Source: Nitrospira sp. (GTDB lineage Bacteria; Nitrospirota; Nitrospiria; Nitrospirales; Nitrospiraceae). From it: a stretch of 64,000 nucleotides of DNA. Below, one piece after another: positions 52,548-61,607 of this stretch (its first letter is position 1; every line of letters starts with the position of its first letter). Both the position numbers and the translations under genes were made by a program. The notes beneath the pieces were generated by a model, which ran no database searches, had not been told where the DNA came from, and worked only from the letters and a program-made list of their open reading frames with translations. The stretch spans positions 189,485 to 253,484 of the forward strand of contig SWDM01000018.1 in the NCBI GenBank assembly GCA_005116835.1, written 5' to 3'.

Positions 52548-53954
52548 ATGACAAACCTCCCACACAACATTGATTGCCACGGCTCTTTCGTGAAGGCCCC
52601 CAGGCCAGGACATTCCGTCCTCCTGTTGGCTCTCTTCCTCGGAATGTGCCTCAGCTTCTCCGCTCCCTCTATTATGGAGGTGGAGGCTGCATCTCCTCCC
52701 AAGCCGGCGACAGCTAATCCCTCTTTGCTTAGAGATGAGTCCGTAGCGGGAGAAGACGACCCGGATGAAAATCTGGTTCCGCTCGATACAGACGGCCCGT
52801 CTCCTGCGGCCACCAACCCAGCGACGACCAGCACGGTTCCAAGAACGGAAGACCTTTTACAGCTGAACCCGTCAGCAAGTTCACCGACGACCGTTCGATT
52901 TTCAGACTCGTTGAACCCTCCGGCTGAACTCACCCAGATACAGGTCCCTTCCCAAAATGCCGCAGATCAGGCTGAGTATGCAGGCTATGATATCCCCATT
53001 GTCCTGGATCCCTCGGTCCAGGCCCACATTCGTTACTTCAATACAGCTATTCACGGTCGGTTCGAGCAGTGGCTCTTTCGACTCAGCCGCTATCGGCCCC
53101 TGGTCGACAATATCTTCACGGAATTTAACCTCCCGAGCGATCTGGTCTACCTCTCACTGGTAGAAAGCGGCTTCAACCCCTATGCCTACTCACGAGCCAA
53201 GGCAACGGGCCCTTGGCAGTTCATGAAGGGTACGGCTAAGGTCTACGGACTCCGCGTAGACTCTTACGTCGATGAGCGTCGGGATCCTATCAAGTCGACC
53301 GTTGCGGCGGCCCGCTACCTCCGTGATCTGTACGACCTCTTTGGCGCCTGGCCTCTCGCGATGGCTGCCTACAATGCCGGAGAGGGCAAAGTGATGCGGG
53401 CCCTCCACAAGGCCAGGGTCGAAAGCTTTTCCGAGATTTCAAAGACACGATTGATTCGGCGAGAGACGAAGGAATATGTGCCGCGCTTTATGGCCGCCAC
53501 TATTATTGCCAGAAACCCCGATCGCTATGGCTTCTCTCAAGAGTCTGCCGAACCGCATCAATTCGATGAAGCGATCGTCACACGGCCTCTCCACTTTCAC
53601 GCGATCGCGAATGCTACAGGTATTCCCTATGAAGAGCTCCGGCTCTTAAATCCTGAGCTGCGGCGGGACGCGACACCGCCAGGCGATGAGACGTACCACT
53701 TGAAGGTTCCGGTGGGAACGAAAGCGAAAGTTGAACAGCTGCTCGATCGCATCCCGACCTACAAATTTCCACCGCTTCCGGCAAAGGCTCAGTTTGCTAC
53801 TGCCGGACCCTCTCGCTGGTATAAAGTCCGCATTGGAGACACGCTGGGAAAAGTCTCGAAACGTTTTCGCATCCCGCTCAAGACGCTCAAGACAAGGAAC
53901 AGTCTCTCCGATCCGACCATTCGACCCGGCGACTTTCTTGTTATCAGCCGTTAA
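52548..53954 (+). CDS. mltD: MltD-like membrane-bound lytic transglycosylase
   Basis: A 468-residue exported muramidase. A signal sequence (VLLLALFLGMCLSFSA) is followed by a disordered Pro/Thr/Ser-rich region to about 140. The SLT domain has catalytic E206 in LVESGFNPYAYS, then ATGPWQFMKGTAKVYGL and PLAMAAYNAGEGKV. A helical part and one LysM domain end the protein (WYKVRIGDTLGKVSKRF ... RPGDFLVISR). It cleaves peptidoglycan glycan strands to 1,6-anhydroMurNAc, feeding the recycling pathway of amgK-murU. The frame is open to 52386; the Met at 52548 is chosen to follow the promoter and start the signal peptide. Normal MltD often has two LysM repeats; one is seen. Confidence 0.92.
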   Translation: MTNLPHNIDCHGSFVKAPRPGHSVLLLALFLGMCLSFSAPSIMEVEAASPPKPATANPSLLRDESVAGEDDPDENLVPLDTDGPSPAATNPATTSTVPRTEDLLQLNPSASSPTTVRFSDSLNPPAELTQIQVPSQNAADQAEYAGYDIPIVLDPSVQAHIRYFNTAIHGRFEQWLFRLSRYRPLVDNIFTEFNLPSDLVYLSLVESGFNPYAYSRAKATGPWQFMKGTAKVYGLRVDSYVDERRDPIKSTVAAARYLRDLYDLFGAWPLAMAAYNAGEGKVMRALHKARVESFSEISKTRLIRRETKEYVPRFMAATIIARNPDRYGFSQESAEPHQFDEAIVTRPLHFHAIANATGIPYEELRLLNPELRRDATPPGDETYHLKVPVGTKAKVEQLLDRIPTYKFPPLPAKAQFATAGPSRWYKVRIGDTLGKVSKRFRIPLKTLKTRNSLSDPTIRPGDFLVISR

Positions 53955-53965
53955 CCCACACTAAT

Positions 53966-54126
53966 CGCGACGGTTCTCCGAGAAATCGCATAGAGGCCAG
54001 GCGAGAGGCTAATGGCACGTGGCTAGAGGAAAGACATTCCTTTATGCCGCCCCAGGCCTCTGACCCCGTGCCTCTCACCCAAACATCGGCGATTACAGTA
54101 GAAGCCTTCGTGAACAATGCGGGCTA
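53966..54126. repeat. R3 element, diverged copy
   Basis: The right end gtgaacaatgcgggcta and inner cggcgattacagtagaag match the element at 43309-43502; the left part (ggttctccgagaaatcgc) is more diverged. Its last bases form the TAG stop of the following minus-strand gene. Confidence 0.65.
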
Positions 54127-54936
54127 GGGAGTTTTCTTGCTTGTTGAGGGCGGAGGAGATGGAGGACTCCTCTTCGATGGGGCAATGGCCGGAGCCGTTG
54201 AAGTCGAGGCAGGCTGTGATTCCAGCGATTTCTTGGTATCCAAGATCTTTGCCCTGATCGTTGCCTCGCTGGTGAAAGGAGAATTCGGATAGGTCTTTAT
54301 CAGTTCCTGATAGCGAGCCATGGCTCCCTCAAATCGCGCTTGAGATTCCTCCAATCGCGCCAACTCAAATAAGGCCTGATCTCGATTCAACGTACCGGGG
54401 GTCTCCAAGATGCCGGTGAGTGCCTTCACCGCTTGGTCTCGATCTCCTTTGTGCAGGTATACATAAGCCAGACGTTGTCGCACCAACCCGGCCATTGAAG
54501 GATTCGAACCGTATAATGTAAGAAACCGCTGATAGGCATCGATAGCCGCACCCAGATCATTGGTCTGGACCAACGTATTCCCCAAATGATACAAGGCGAG
54601 AGGCGCCGTGGAGGTTCGCGGGTATTGATCGACAATTTGCCGGTATTTTGCGATCGCTTCCTTCAATGCGTGGTCAGCCTTTTGAGGATCGTTGGCGGCA
54701 GGAGCGGTCAAATAGCGCAGGGCCTCACGTTCAAGGTCTTGCGCTTGCTGTTCAGCCTGACGGTCGACATAAAACACTCCTCCGACCACTGCAGCCGCAA
54801 GCACCAACACTCCCAGACCGACCAGGATGGGACGGCGATAAGTGCCTGTGCCCTGCAGGGCGTGGTCGAGTGAGCTCAACATGTGGGCTTCATCGACTGG
54901 AAGCGTCTTTGCCGGAACCTTGATACGGTAGCTCAT
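54124..54936 (-). CDS. Membrane-anchored TPR protein (YfgM-like)
   Basis: A 270-residue protein with a cytosolic N-terminus, one membrane helix at 36-58 (RPILVGLGVLVLAAAVVGGVF), then TPR-like repeats (KYRQIVDQYPRTSTAPLALYHLGNTL ... ALFELARLEESQARFEGAM). A Pro/Ser-rich tail (SPPSPPPSTSKKTP) follows. Layout matches YfgM/TPR_21 proteins that accompany the SecYEG translocon and outer-membrane chaperones. Function here is inferred from architecture only. The stop codon is provided by an R3 repeat end, so the C-terminal tail may have been altered by that element. Confidence 0.75.
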   Translation of the reverse strand: MSYRIKVPAKTLPVDEAHMLSSLDHALQGTGTYRRPILVGLGVLVLAAAVVGGVFYVDRQAEQQAQDLEREALRYLTAPAANDPQKADHALKEAIAKYRQIVDQYPRTSTAPLALYHLGNTLVQTNDLGAAIDAYQRFLTLYGSNPSMAGLVRQRLAYVYLHKGDRDQAVKALTGILETPGTLNRDQALFELARLEESQARFEGAMARYQELIKTYPNSPFTSEATIRAKILDTKKSLESQPASTSTAPAIAPSKRSPPSPPPSTSKKTP

Positions 54937-55085
54937 GGATGGATTCGTCGGAGGGGCGGAGTCCGTTTCCTTAAATTGCCTGCGCGCCTTATACTAAGGA
55001 TATCAGGAATTTGTCAATGAGGCTGCTACCTTTCGGTTTTCAGACAGCGCTGCATCTTCCACTCTCTAAAGACAGGCCCCGTTAG

Positions 55086-56246
55086 ATGTTTGACAAACAG
55101 CTCTCCGAATTGGCTGCACATCACCTGACCAGACGCCTCACTCCGATCCAATCCGGTGTCGGCCCGATGGTTGAAATAGCTGGACGCCAGATCCTCCTGC
55201 TCGCTTCGAACGATTATTTAGGCTTGGCCGGCCACCCGGAAGTCATTCAGTCCGCGATCGAAGCGACACAACAGTTCGGCGCCGGGGCCGGCGCCTCTCG
55301 GTTACTATCAGGCTCCTTACCACCGCATCAAGAACTCGAGTCAGCTCTAGCCCAGTTCAAAGGGACCGAAGCCGCGCTGACGTTTAGCTCCGGCTACCTT
55401 GCCAATATTGGAACGATCCCGACGCTGATCGGACGAGACGGATTGATCTTGGCCGATCGCCTGTGCCATGCCAGCCTCATCGACGGTTGCCGCCTCAGCG
55501 CAGCCGACTTTCGAATCTATCGGCATAACGATGTCTCCCACCTCCAGTCCCTTCTTGCCAAGAGACGCAACGGGCGACGCACTCTGATTGTGACCGACGG
55601 CCTGTTCAGTATGGACGGTGATCTTGCCCCATTGCCAGAACTTAGCCGGTTGGCCCAGGACTACGAGGCCGACCTCTACATCGACGACGCGCATGGCACA
55701 GGCGTGATGGGGCCGCATGGTCGGGGCACGGCCGAACATTTCGGCCTCGACACCCAGATTCCGTTTCAGATGGGAACATTGGGTAAAGCCTTCGGCAGCA
55801 GCGGCGCCTACCTCGCTGGGCCCTCGGCATTAATCCGCTACCTCATCAACACAAGCCGCTCCTTCATCTTTACCACCGCGCCCCCGCCGAGTTCGGCTGC
55901 CGCAGCCACAGCAGCGTTACGAGTCATGCAACGAGAGCCGGAGCGGCGCGCGCGATTGTGGGCCAACCGTGAACGGTTGTTCTCGGGATTGCTCCGGTTG
56001 GGATTCAACCTGTCACCCAGCGTCAGTCCCATCATCCCGATCCTCGTCGGCAATGCCGAAGCCGCCCTCTCGTTTGCCGAGCATCTGCTCGCAGAAGGTG
56101 TGTATGCGCCCGCTATCCGCCCTCCTACCGTTCCGGACGAAACCAGCCGAGTCCGCGTCACGGTGACGTCCGAACATCAGCCCAGCCACATCGATCACGC
56201 CCTCATCGCATTCCAACGCGCAGGACAATTGGCAGGATTAATCTGA
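55086..56246 (+). CDS. bioF: 8-amino-7-oxononanoate synthase
   Basis: A 386-residue alpha-oxoamine synthase that joins pimeloyl-ACP/CoA with alanine in biotin synthesis. PLP Lys is K234 in GTLGKAFGSSGAY; LIVTDGLFSMDGDLAPL and YIDDAHGTGVMG hold cofactor contacts, and ASNDYLGLAGHPEV is the N-terminal substrate region. 2-amino-3-ketobutyrate ligase is a close relative, but the length and N-terminus fit BioF. No other bio gene is nearby. Start ATG 55086 without a strong ribosome site. Confidence 0.92.
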   Translation: MFDKQLSELAAHHLTRRLTPIQSGVGPMVEIAGRQILLLASNDYLGLAGHPEVIQSAIEATQQFGAGAGASRLLSGSLPPHQELESALAQFKGTEAALTFSSGYLANIGTIPTLIGRDGLILADRLCHASLIDGCRLSAADFRIYRHNDVSHLQSLLAKRRNGRRTLIVTDGLFSMDGDLAPLPELSRLAQDYEADLYIDDAHGTGVMGPHGRGTAEHFGLDTQIPFQMGTLGKAFGSSGAYLAGPSALIRYLINTSRSFIFTTAPPPSSAAAATAALRVMQREPERRARLWANRERLFSGLLRLGFNLSPSVSPIIPILVGNAEAALSFAEHLLAEGVYAPAIRPPTVPDETSRVRVTVTSEHQPSHIDHALIAFQRAGQLAGLI

Positions 56247-56407
56247 TCGGCTATTTCCTTTTACTCGACTCACCTGCCGAAGAGTTTTCCCAGCCGCTTC
56301 CGGCTATTTCCTTGCTTTCTCATTACCCTATGGCATGATGCTTTCACGTCGCATTGAGATCAGCCAAATCATCGTCGCCTACCCTTTCTTATCGAGGAGT
56401 CTCTTTC

Positions 56408-57466
56408 ATGGACATTTCGAAGCTCTTAACGTTCACGGCAAAGGAGGGCGCATCGGATTGTCACATCAGCGCCGGCGAGCCACCGATGATCCGTATGAAC
56501 GGGGATCTCAAGAAGCTCGATCATCCCCCACTGACCACTGAAGAGACCCACTCCTTGATCTACGACATGATGAGCGATGCTCAACGGAAAAATTTCGAGG
56601 AAAAGCGAGAATGCGACTTCTCCTTTGAGCTGGGCGACATCGCCAGATTCCGCGTCAATGTGTTCGTCCAAAGCCGTGGGCTTGGCGCCGTCTTCCGAAA
56701 TATTCCCACCCAAATCATTCCGCTGGAGAAGCTCGGTATGCCTCCGATCGTGCGACAGCTTTGCGATCGGGAGAAGGGGCTGATCCTCGTGACCGGCCCA
56801 ACGGGATCCGGTAAGTCGACGACGCTGGCCGCGATGGTCGATTATCTGAACAACACGTTTGAAGGCCATATCCTCACGATCGAAGATCCGGTCGAATTCG
56901 TCCACAAAACGAAGAAGTGTCTGGTCAACCAGCGTGAACTCGGTGTCCATACCCTGTCCTTCGCGAATGCACTGAGGGCTGCCCTCCGCGAAGACCCGGA
57001 TATCATCCTCGTGGGTGAAATGCGCGACCTGGAAACCATCCAGCTTGCGTTGACGGCTGCGGAAACTGGCCACTTGGTCTTTGGCACACTCCACACTTCA
57101 AGCGCTCCAAAGACCATCGACCGCATCATCGACGCCTTTCCCCCAAACCAACAGTCCCAGGTTCGCACACAGCTGGCCGAAGCGTTGGAAGCAGTCGTCA
57201 CGCAAACCCTCTTAAAGAAAAAAACAGGCGGACGTGTCGCCGCTCTCGAAATCATGGTCGCCACGACTGCCGTCCGCAATCTCATCCGGGAAGGCAAGTT
57301 GCACCAGATCCCCGGGATCATGCAGGCCAGCCAGAAAGACGGCATGCAAACAATGGACATGGCGCTCTACGAGTTGGCGACTCGCGGAATTGTCACGAAG
57401 GGCGAAGCTCAATCGCGCAGCATGAACCCAAATCTGTTTGGAGCCCCAGCGAGCGGCGCAGCTTAG
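56408..57466 (+). CDS. pilT: Type IV pilus retraction ATPase PilT
   Basis: A 352-residue hexameric ATPase. Walker A is GPTGSGKST (130-138), followed by the Asp box (ILTIEDPVEFVHK), Walker B-like DIILVGEMRD, the His box (GHLVFGTLHTSSAPKTIDRIID) and the PilT-specific AVRNLIREGK motif near the end. It powers pilus retraction for twitching. The frame is open to 56354, but ATG 56408 (MDISKLLTF) has GAGGAG eight bases upstream. A PilU-like paralogue starts 33 bp downstream, so the two are co-transcribed. Confidence 0.95.
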   Translation: MDISKLLTFTAKEGASDCHISAGEPPMIRMNGDLKKLDHPPLTTEETHSLIYDMMSDAQRKNFEEKRECDFSFELGDIARFRVNVFVQSRGLGAVFRNIPTQIIPLEKLGMPPIVRQLCDREKGLILVTGPTGSGKSTTLAAMVDYLNNTFEGHILTIEDPVEFVHKTKKCLVNQRELGVHTLSFANALRAALREDPDIILVGEMRDLETIQLALTAAETGHLVFGTLHTSSAPKTIDRIIDAFPPNQQSQVRTQLAEALEAVVTQTLLKKKTGGRVAALEIMVATTAVRNLIREGKLHQIPGIMQASQKDGMQTMDMALYELATRGIVTKGEAQSRSMNPNLFGAPASGAA

Positions 57467-57499
57467 GGTACTGGCAAGGGAAACCGGGGGTAAAGAAAG

Positions 57500-58675
57500 A
57501 TGGACGTACGCAGTCTTTTGAAAGTGATGGTGGATCAAGAAGCCTCAGACCTCTATCTAACCGTTGACTCACCCCCTGCCTATCGCGTCCATGGATCGAC
57601 GCTGCAAACATCCGCGCCGCCGTTCACCAACGAACAACTCGAAGCCCTCGCGCTGGCGCTGATGCGCGGTCAGCAACGCGGTGAATTCGAAGAGAAAATG
57701 GAAATGAATCTGGCCTTGTACTACAAAGAGCTCGGCCGTTTTCGTGTCAATGTGTTTCGTCAGCGAGGGAACGTCGGCTTGGTCTTCCGGCATATCAAAG
57801 CCGAAATCCAAACCGTCGAGCAGCTGGGGTTGCCGACAATCGTCAAAGACATCGCCATGACCAAGCGCGGGTTGGTGCTGGTCGTCGGAGCTACCGGCTC
57901 AGGGAAATCCACCACCCTCGCAGCCATGATCGATCACCGCAATAACACCCATCCCGGCCATATCGTGACTGTGGAAGATCCGATCGAATTCGTCCACAAT
58001 CATAAGCGATCGCTCATCACGCAGCGAGAAGTCGGATTCGACACACTCTCATTTCAAAACGCGCTCAAGAATACCCTTCGGCAGGCGCCGGATGTAATTC
58101 TGATCGGTGAAGTCCGGGACACGGAAACGATGGAAGCCGCGATCACCTTCGCCGAAACCGGGCACCTCTGCATCGCGACCCTCCACTCGAACAATGCCAA
58201 CCAGGCCATCGAGCGCATCATGAATTTTTTTCCGGTAGAGCGGCATCCGCAGATCTATCTCCAGCTGTCGCTTAATCTTCGCGCCATCATTTCTCAGCGG
58301 CTTGTGCCATCCGTAGACGGGAAGCGTGCCCCTGCGCTGGAGATCATGCTCGACACGCCCCGCGTGAAAGACCTCATCAAGAAAGCCGAAGTCGATTCGC
58401 TCAAGGAAGCGATGGAGCAAGGGGTGGACGAAGGCTGTCAGACATTCGACCATGTCCTGTTCCAGCTATATAAGGCGGAGAGGATTTCGCTTGAGCAGGC
58501 CTTGATCAATGCCGACAGCGCCAACAATCTCCGGCTCAAGATCAAACTCGAAGGCCTGAAAGGGGACGATGCGATCAACGCCCTCCTCGACAGAAAATCA
58601 GGCGAGCTTTCCACCGGCGCTTTCAAGATCCAGGGGGGAGCCTCAGGAAACGTGACACCCATACGAAAACGCTAG
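57500..58675 (+). CDS. pilU: PilT paralogue, PilU-like ATPase
   Basis: A 391-residue retraction-type ATPase. Walker A GATGSGKST (130-138), IVTVEDPIEFVHN, DVILIGEVRDTETMEAAI, and GHLCIATLHSNNANQAIERI with FFPVERHPQIYLQLS are the PilU-flavoured versions of PilT motifs. The C-terminal tail (residues 355-391) is variable and Gly-rich. PilU normally assists PilT in retraction and needs it for activity. It lies in an operon with pilT. Confidence 0.9.
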   Translation: MDVRSLLKVMVDQEASDLYLTVDSPPAYRVHGSTLQTSAPPFTNEQLEALALALMRGQQRGEFEEKMEMNLALYYKELGRFRVNVFRQRGNVGLVFRHIKAEIQTVEQLGLPTIVKDIAMTKRGLVLVVGATGSGKSTTLAAMIDHRNNTHPGHIVTVEDPIEFVHNHKRSLITQREVGFDTLSFQNALKNTLRQAPDVILIGEVRDTETMEAAITFAETGHLCIATLHSNNANQAIERIMNFFPVERHPQIYLQLSLNLRAIISQRLVPSVDGKRAPALEIMLDTPRVKDLIKKAEVDSLKEAMEQGVDEGCQTFDHVLFQLYKAERISLEQALINADSANNLRLKIKLEGLKGDDAINALLDRKSGELSTGAFKIQGGASGNVTPIRKR

Positions 58676-58727
58676 TTCTGCACACTATTCCCGCGCCCCG
58701 TCGCCAATCGAGCAAGGATTAACGCGC

Positions 58728-59207
58728 TTACTGAGCCGCGTTACCCCCCTGCCGCTCAAGATACGAAGCAATCTTTTCCATCGCAAGAGCGCTGAGTTTC
58801 GCGCCGTACCATGTGGGCATCGTGCCGGCGGGATATCCCGGCACAACGAACAGCCCCGGATCGAGGACCGATTCGATCACATAATCGTGTACCGTCTTCG
58901 CATGGCCCTGGTAAGCCGGATCAGCCAATCGCACAGGCCCCGTCACGCGTATTATGAGTGGCGGTCCTACGCGCCCATCGGCCCCTGGAATACCCGGAAC
59001 GGTATGGCAGACAGAGCAACCAGCTTTCGTAAAGATCTCTGCGATCGGTTCATCCCCTGTGACCAGCGGAACCTTGTCAGGGGTAAGAACCGGCGCCGAT
59101 GGGACAGGCACCGGCGCCACTGAAGGAGGATTGAGGGAACGGAGCGCGAATATTGTCCCCAGCAGCAGCGCGACCACGATGAGGGGTGTGATTGATCGTT
59201 CAGGCAT
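58728..59207 (-). CDS. Membrane-anchored c-type cytochrome
   Basis: A 159-residue monohaem cytochrome c. An uncleaved N-terminal helix (PLIVVALLLGTIFALRSL) and a Pro-rich linker (PVPVPSAPVL) precede the haem site C64-S-V-C67-H68. The distal ligand is likely the Met in GTMPTWYGAKLSA. A TVHDYVIESVLDPGLFVVPGYPAGTMP segment is typical of class I cytochromes attached to oxidases or nitrite-oxidising chains. It lies 75 bp after an FGE-like gene on the same strand. Partner unknown. Confidence 0.88.
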   Translation of the reverse strand: MPERSITPLIVVALLLGTIFALRSLNPPSVAPVPVPSAPVLTPDKVPLVTGDEPIAEIFTKAGCSVCHTVPGIPGADGRVGPPLIIRVTGPVRLADPAYQGHAKTVHDYVIESVLDPGLFVVPGYPAGTMPTWYGAKLSALAMEKIASYLERQGGNAAQ

Positions 59208-59281
59208 GGAACTGATCGCAGGAAACGTTCGACAGAACCCTGCCCTCTACCACATCGCTGACAGTCACCAGCCTGCGCCAT

Positions 59282-60115
59282 TCATTTTGTCACATCCATC
59301 GCGCAGCGAAATCCGATCGTCCGATCCTCAAAATCCGGCTCTGCTGAAAACCTCGCCGTCACACGCAACGAAGAAGGTAAGTCTGCCCATGACCCACCTC
59401 GCAGAACATGTTTTTCACCAGTCGTCGGGCCGGGCGGATTCTTCCTGAGACTCTTGTGATAATAGTCCCGCTCATACCAGTCCGTCACCCATTCTGCAAC
59501 GTTCCCCGCCATATGAGAAAGTCCGAACGGGCTCCTCCCACCTTCTTTGAGGCCATGCCGAACGCTCATTCCATCGAGACCACCGGTCACTGCCACCAAC
59601 GTGACGGCTTCACTGAGCCACATGCCTCGATTATAGTTTGCAATATCGACGAACGGCTGCATATCTCCCCACGGATATCGGCGCCCGTCTGTCTCCCGCG
59701 CCGCCTTCTCCCACTCGGCCTCTGTTAGAAGCCGTTTCCCTGCCCATTGGCAATAGGCGGCTGCAGATTCTCTTCTTATTCCCACAGCCGACCGATCTCC
59801 AACCGCCGCCGCCTCACTGTCCCATGTCGCCGGAGAATCCTTTTTCCCCAATTCCAGAAACTTCCGGTAGAGGCCGAGCGTCACTTCATATTGATCGATG
59901 TAGTAGGAATCCAGCATCACGGTGTGTTCAGGCCGCTCATTCGGAAGCCCATCATTACTGCCCATGGTGAAGGGACCGGCAGGGATAAGAACCATGGGAG
60001 CGCCATCCAGTGATCGAGTAACCTCGACCGACAAAACCGCTTGCCCGCCTGCCGATGACTGCGGATCCGCTGCTCCAAGATCAGCCATTCCTGTCATCAG
60101 ACCGAGCCCACCCAC
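59282..60115 (-). CDS. FGE/SUMF1-like (formylglycine-generating fold) protein
   Basis: A 277-residue protein with the FGE-sulfatase fold. PMVLIPAGPFTMGSNDG, RPEHTVMLDSYYIDQYEVT, LLTEAEWEKAARETDGRRYPWG, NVAEWVTDWYERDYY and HVLRGGSWADLPSSLRVTAR with IGFRCA are all present. The paired catalytic Cys of true formylglycine enzymes is not obvious, so it may be a binding or ligand-recognition relative. The start is unclear: GTG at 60115, or Met at 60097 or 60088. The frame stays open upstream to a TAG near 60210 without a standard start codon. It pairs with a cytochrome c gene. Confidence 0.85.
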   Translation of the reverse strand: MGGLGLMTGMADLGAADPQSSAGGQAVLSVEVTRSLDGAPMVLIPAGPFTMGSNDGLPNERPEHTVMLDSYYIDQYEVTLGLYRKFLELGKKDSPATWDSEAAAVGDRSAVGIRRESAAAYCQWAGKRLLTEAEWEKAARETDGRRYPWGDMQPFVDIANYNRGMWLSEAVTLVAVTGGLDGMSVRHGLKEGGRSPFGLSHMAGNVAEWVTDWYERDYYHKSLRKNPPGPTTGEKHVLRGGSWADLPSSLRVTARFSAEPDFEDRTIGFRCAMDVTK

Positions 60116-60249
60116 CAGATCAACTGTCGCCCGTGCATGGCCGACTCCATCGCCGGAACCTTCTAAGCGGATGCTATGAAAGACCTGACAGCCCAGATCA
60201 GACGTCTATCCGGCAATATTCTTGAACAAGCCAGGCACAGAGGGGGACT

Positions 60250-60423
60250 TCAGTATTCATCCAATTCTTCCGTTTCATCGATCAACTCGGCCGTAATCTC
60301 GGTGCCGGCGGTGTCCCACTTAGTTAGTGGGATACCCCCAGCCTTAAGAATCGCTTCCTGTTCCGTGCCAGCAGCCATCACCAACTCATAATGCATACTT
60401 TGCCGTACCTGAAACGTTTTCAT
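60250..60423 (-). CDS. 57-residue hypothetical protein
   Basis: A small gene with ATG at 60423 preceded by AAAGGG eight bases away, and TGA at 60250. Product: MKTFQVRQSMHYELVMAAGT, then EQEAILKAGGIPLTKWDT and an acidic end (LIDETEELDEY). It is predicted alpha/beta, acidic and cytosolic. I do not recognise the family. It starts five bases after the stop of another small frame (60428-60619) on the same strand. Codon usage and the ribosome site make it a credible gene. Confidence 0.55.
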   Translation of the reverse strand: MKTFQVRQSMHYELVMAAGTEQEAILKAGGIPLTKWDTAGTEITAELIDETEELDEY

Positions 60424-60427
60424 TCGG

Positions 60428-60619
60428 TCACCCTTTCACGCCGATCTTGAATAACTCTACGCCATTGAAACAATGACCGGCCACGCTCAATTCGCCGGTT
60501 ACCTGTTCCCTTACCGGTACAGACTGGGGGTGTGACTGGCAGATCCTAGCATTGAATAAGTCCCACCGGCTACTGGAAGGTGTGATGCTTCTTGATCGCC
60601 ATGTAAACTTCCCAGTCAA
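60428..60619 (-). CDS. Possible 63-residue hypothetical protein
   Basis: An open frame on the minus strand just upstream of the 57-residue gene. The end, QVTGELSVAGHCFNGVELFKIGVKG, looks protein-like; the Ser/Arg-rich beginning does not, so the real start may be further in. Stop at 60428 and next start at 60423 suggest coupling. Function unknown, and it may be spurious. Confidence 0.3.
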   Translation of the reverse strand: MTGKFTWRSRSITPSSSRWDLFNARICQSHPQSVPVREQVTGELSVAGHCFNGVELFKIGVKG

Positions 60620-60871
60620 GAAAACGGTTCCAATAGCCGGAAATCTTCAGATACGATTATGAACAGTTTAAAAAGATCAACGGAAATATTGAGGCGCCAA
60701 GGAAGACGTGACTAACCAGGCAGGTGGACCCAACTCGTCAGATTCTGCGCAAACTCCTCATCGGAAACAGCTTCCCCCTCATCCTCATGACGAAGGAGAG
60801 TGGCTCACACTAGGAGCTCAAAAGAACGGTCTCGACCGACCGGTTACTGACCGGGCCTGCAAAAGGCTTGG

Positions 60872-60946
60872 TGTCCCCAACGGGATTTGAACCCGTGTTA
60901 CTGCCTTGAAAGGGCAATGTCCTAGGCCAGGCTAGACGATGGGGAC
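60872..60946 (-). tRNA. tRNA-Glu (anticodon TTC)
   Basis: On the minus strand GTCCCCA (5') pairs with TGGGGAC (3'). The anticodon stem-loop is TTGCC-CTTTCAA-GGCAG, giving anticodon TTC, and the T arm is CGGGTTTGAATCCCG. The 3' end has a discriminator A followed by CC, so the full CCA is not encoded. It stands alone with no neighbouring tRNA. Confidence 0.95.
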
Positions 60947-61118
60947 AAAGCAGCGACGCAAAAATGAGCTGGACTCTTACCATACTTCAGACTCATGTGT
61001 CACTAGATGACGCGGCAGACTCCACAGCTTTGGTCGCGTTTCTTCCTCAACTTCGGTAAGATAACCGCCACTGAACATATAAGAACCTCATCTGATAAGG
61101 ATCCAAGGAGCACGACTC

Positions 61119-61607
61119 ATGACGAGACCACGATTTTCACCATATAGATCCCTCCTACTCATTGCCTGTTGCGTGATAGGAGTCGGTTGTGCCCACGATA
61201 CCTACCAGGAGCGGGCGAACCTGATTAAAAGTCACGCCGACTCGTTCTACGACAGTCTGAAAACCAACCAAGTGGAATCTGCGATCCGAGGCAATGAGCA
61301 AATTGAAGCGATGGCGAGCCAGATGGGAGACACCGTCAGGAAACGGGCCGGCAAACAAGGCACGACGTCGGTCGAACGAGAGTTTGCCCTGATGAACACC
61401 GCCAACGAAGCCGCAGCTACAAACTGGCTCGCGCTGGGCCAATACTTTACCATCAAACGCCAATACCCCCAAGCGCGCGCCACCTATCGACGCGTGATCG
61501 ATACCTATACGAATCCCACTGACAAGCCGTACCGGGAACAGGCCCAACGAGCGTTGCGGGATTTGGATATGCTACATGTTCCTGCCACAACATCGACGAA
61601 TCCGTGA
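61119..61607 (+). CDS. Outer-membrane lipoprotein with TPR-like region
   Basis: A 162-residue lipoprotein. The signal (LLLIACCVIGVGC) ends in a lipobox cysteine near residue 24, followed by AHDTYQERANLIKSHADSFY. The C-terminal half contains one TPR-like hairpin (NWLALGQYFTIKRQYPQARATYRRVIDTY). No characterised family is recognised. Its stop overlaps the GTG start of the next lipoprotein gene, so the two are translated together and may interact in the envelope. Confidence 0.75.
   Translation: MTRPRFSPYRSLLLIACCVIGVGCAHDTYQERANLIKSHADSFYDSLKTNQVESAIRGNEQIEAMASQMGDTVRKRAGKQGTTSVEREFALMNTANEAAATNWLALGQYFTIKRQYPQARATYRRVIDTYTNPTDKPYREQAQRALRDLDMLHVPATTSTNP

Noticed and set aside
60708-60890. 60-residue plus-strand frame ending at the tRNA
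   Set aside because: Runs into the tRNA-Glu gene on the other strand and has no protein-like features.
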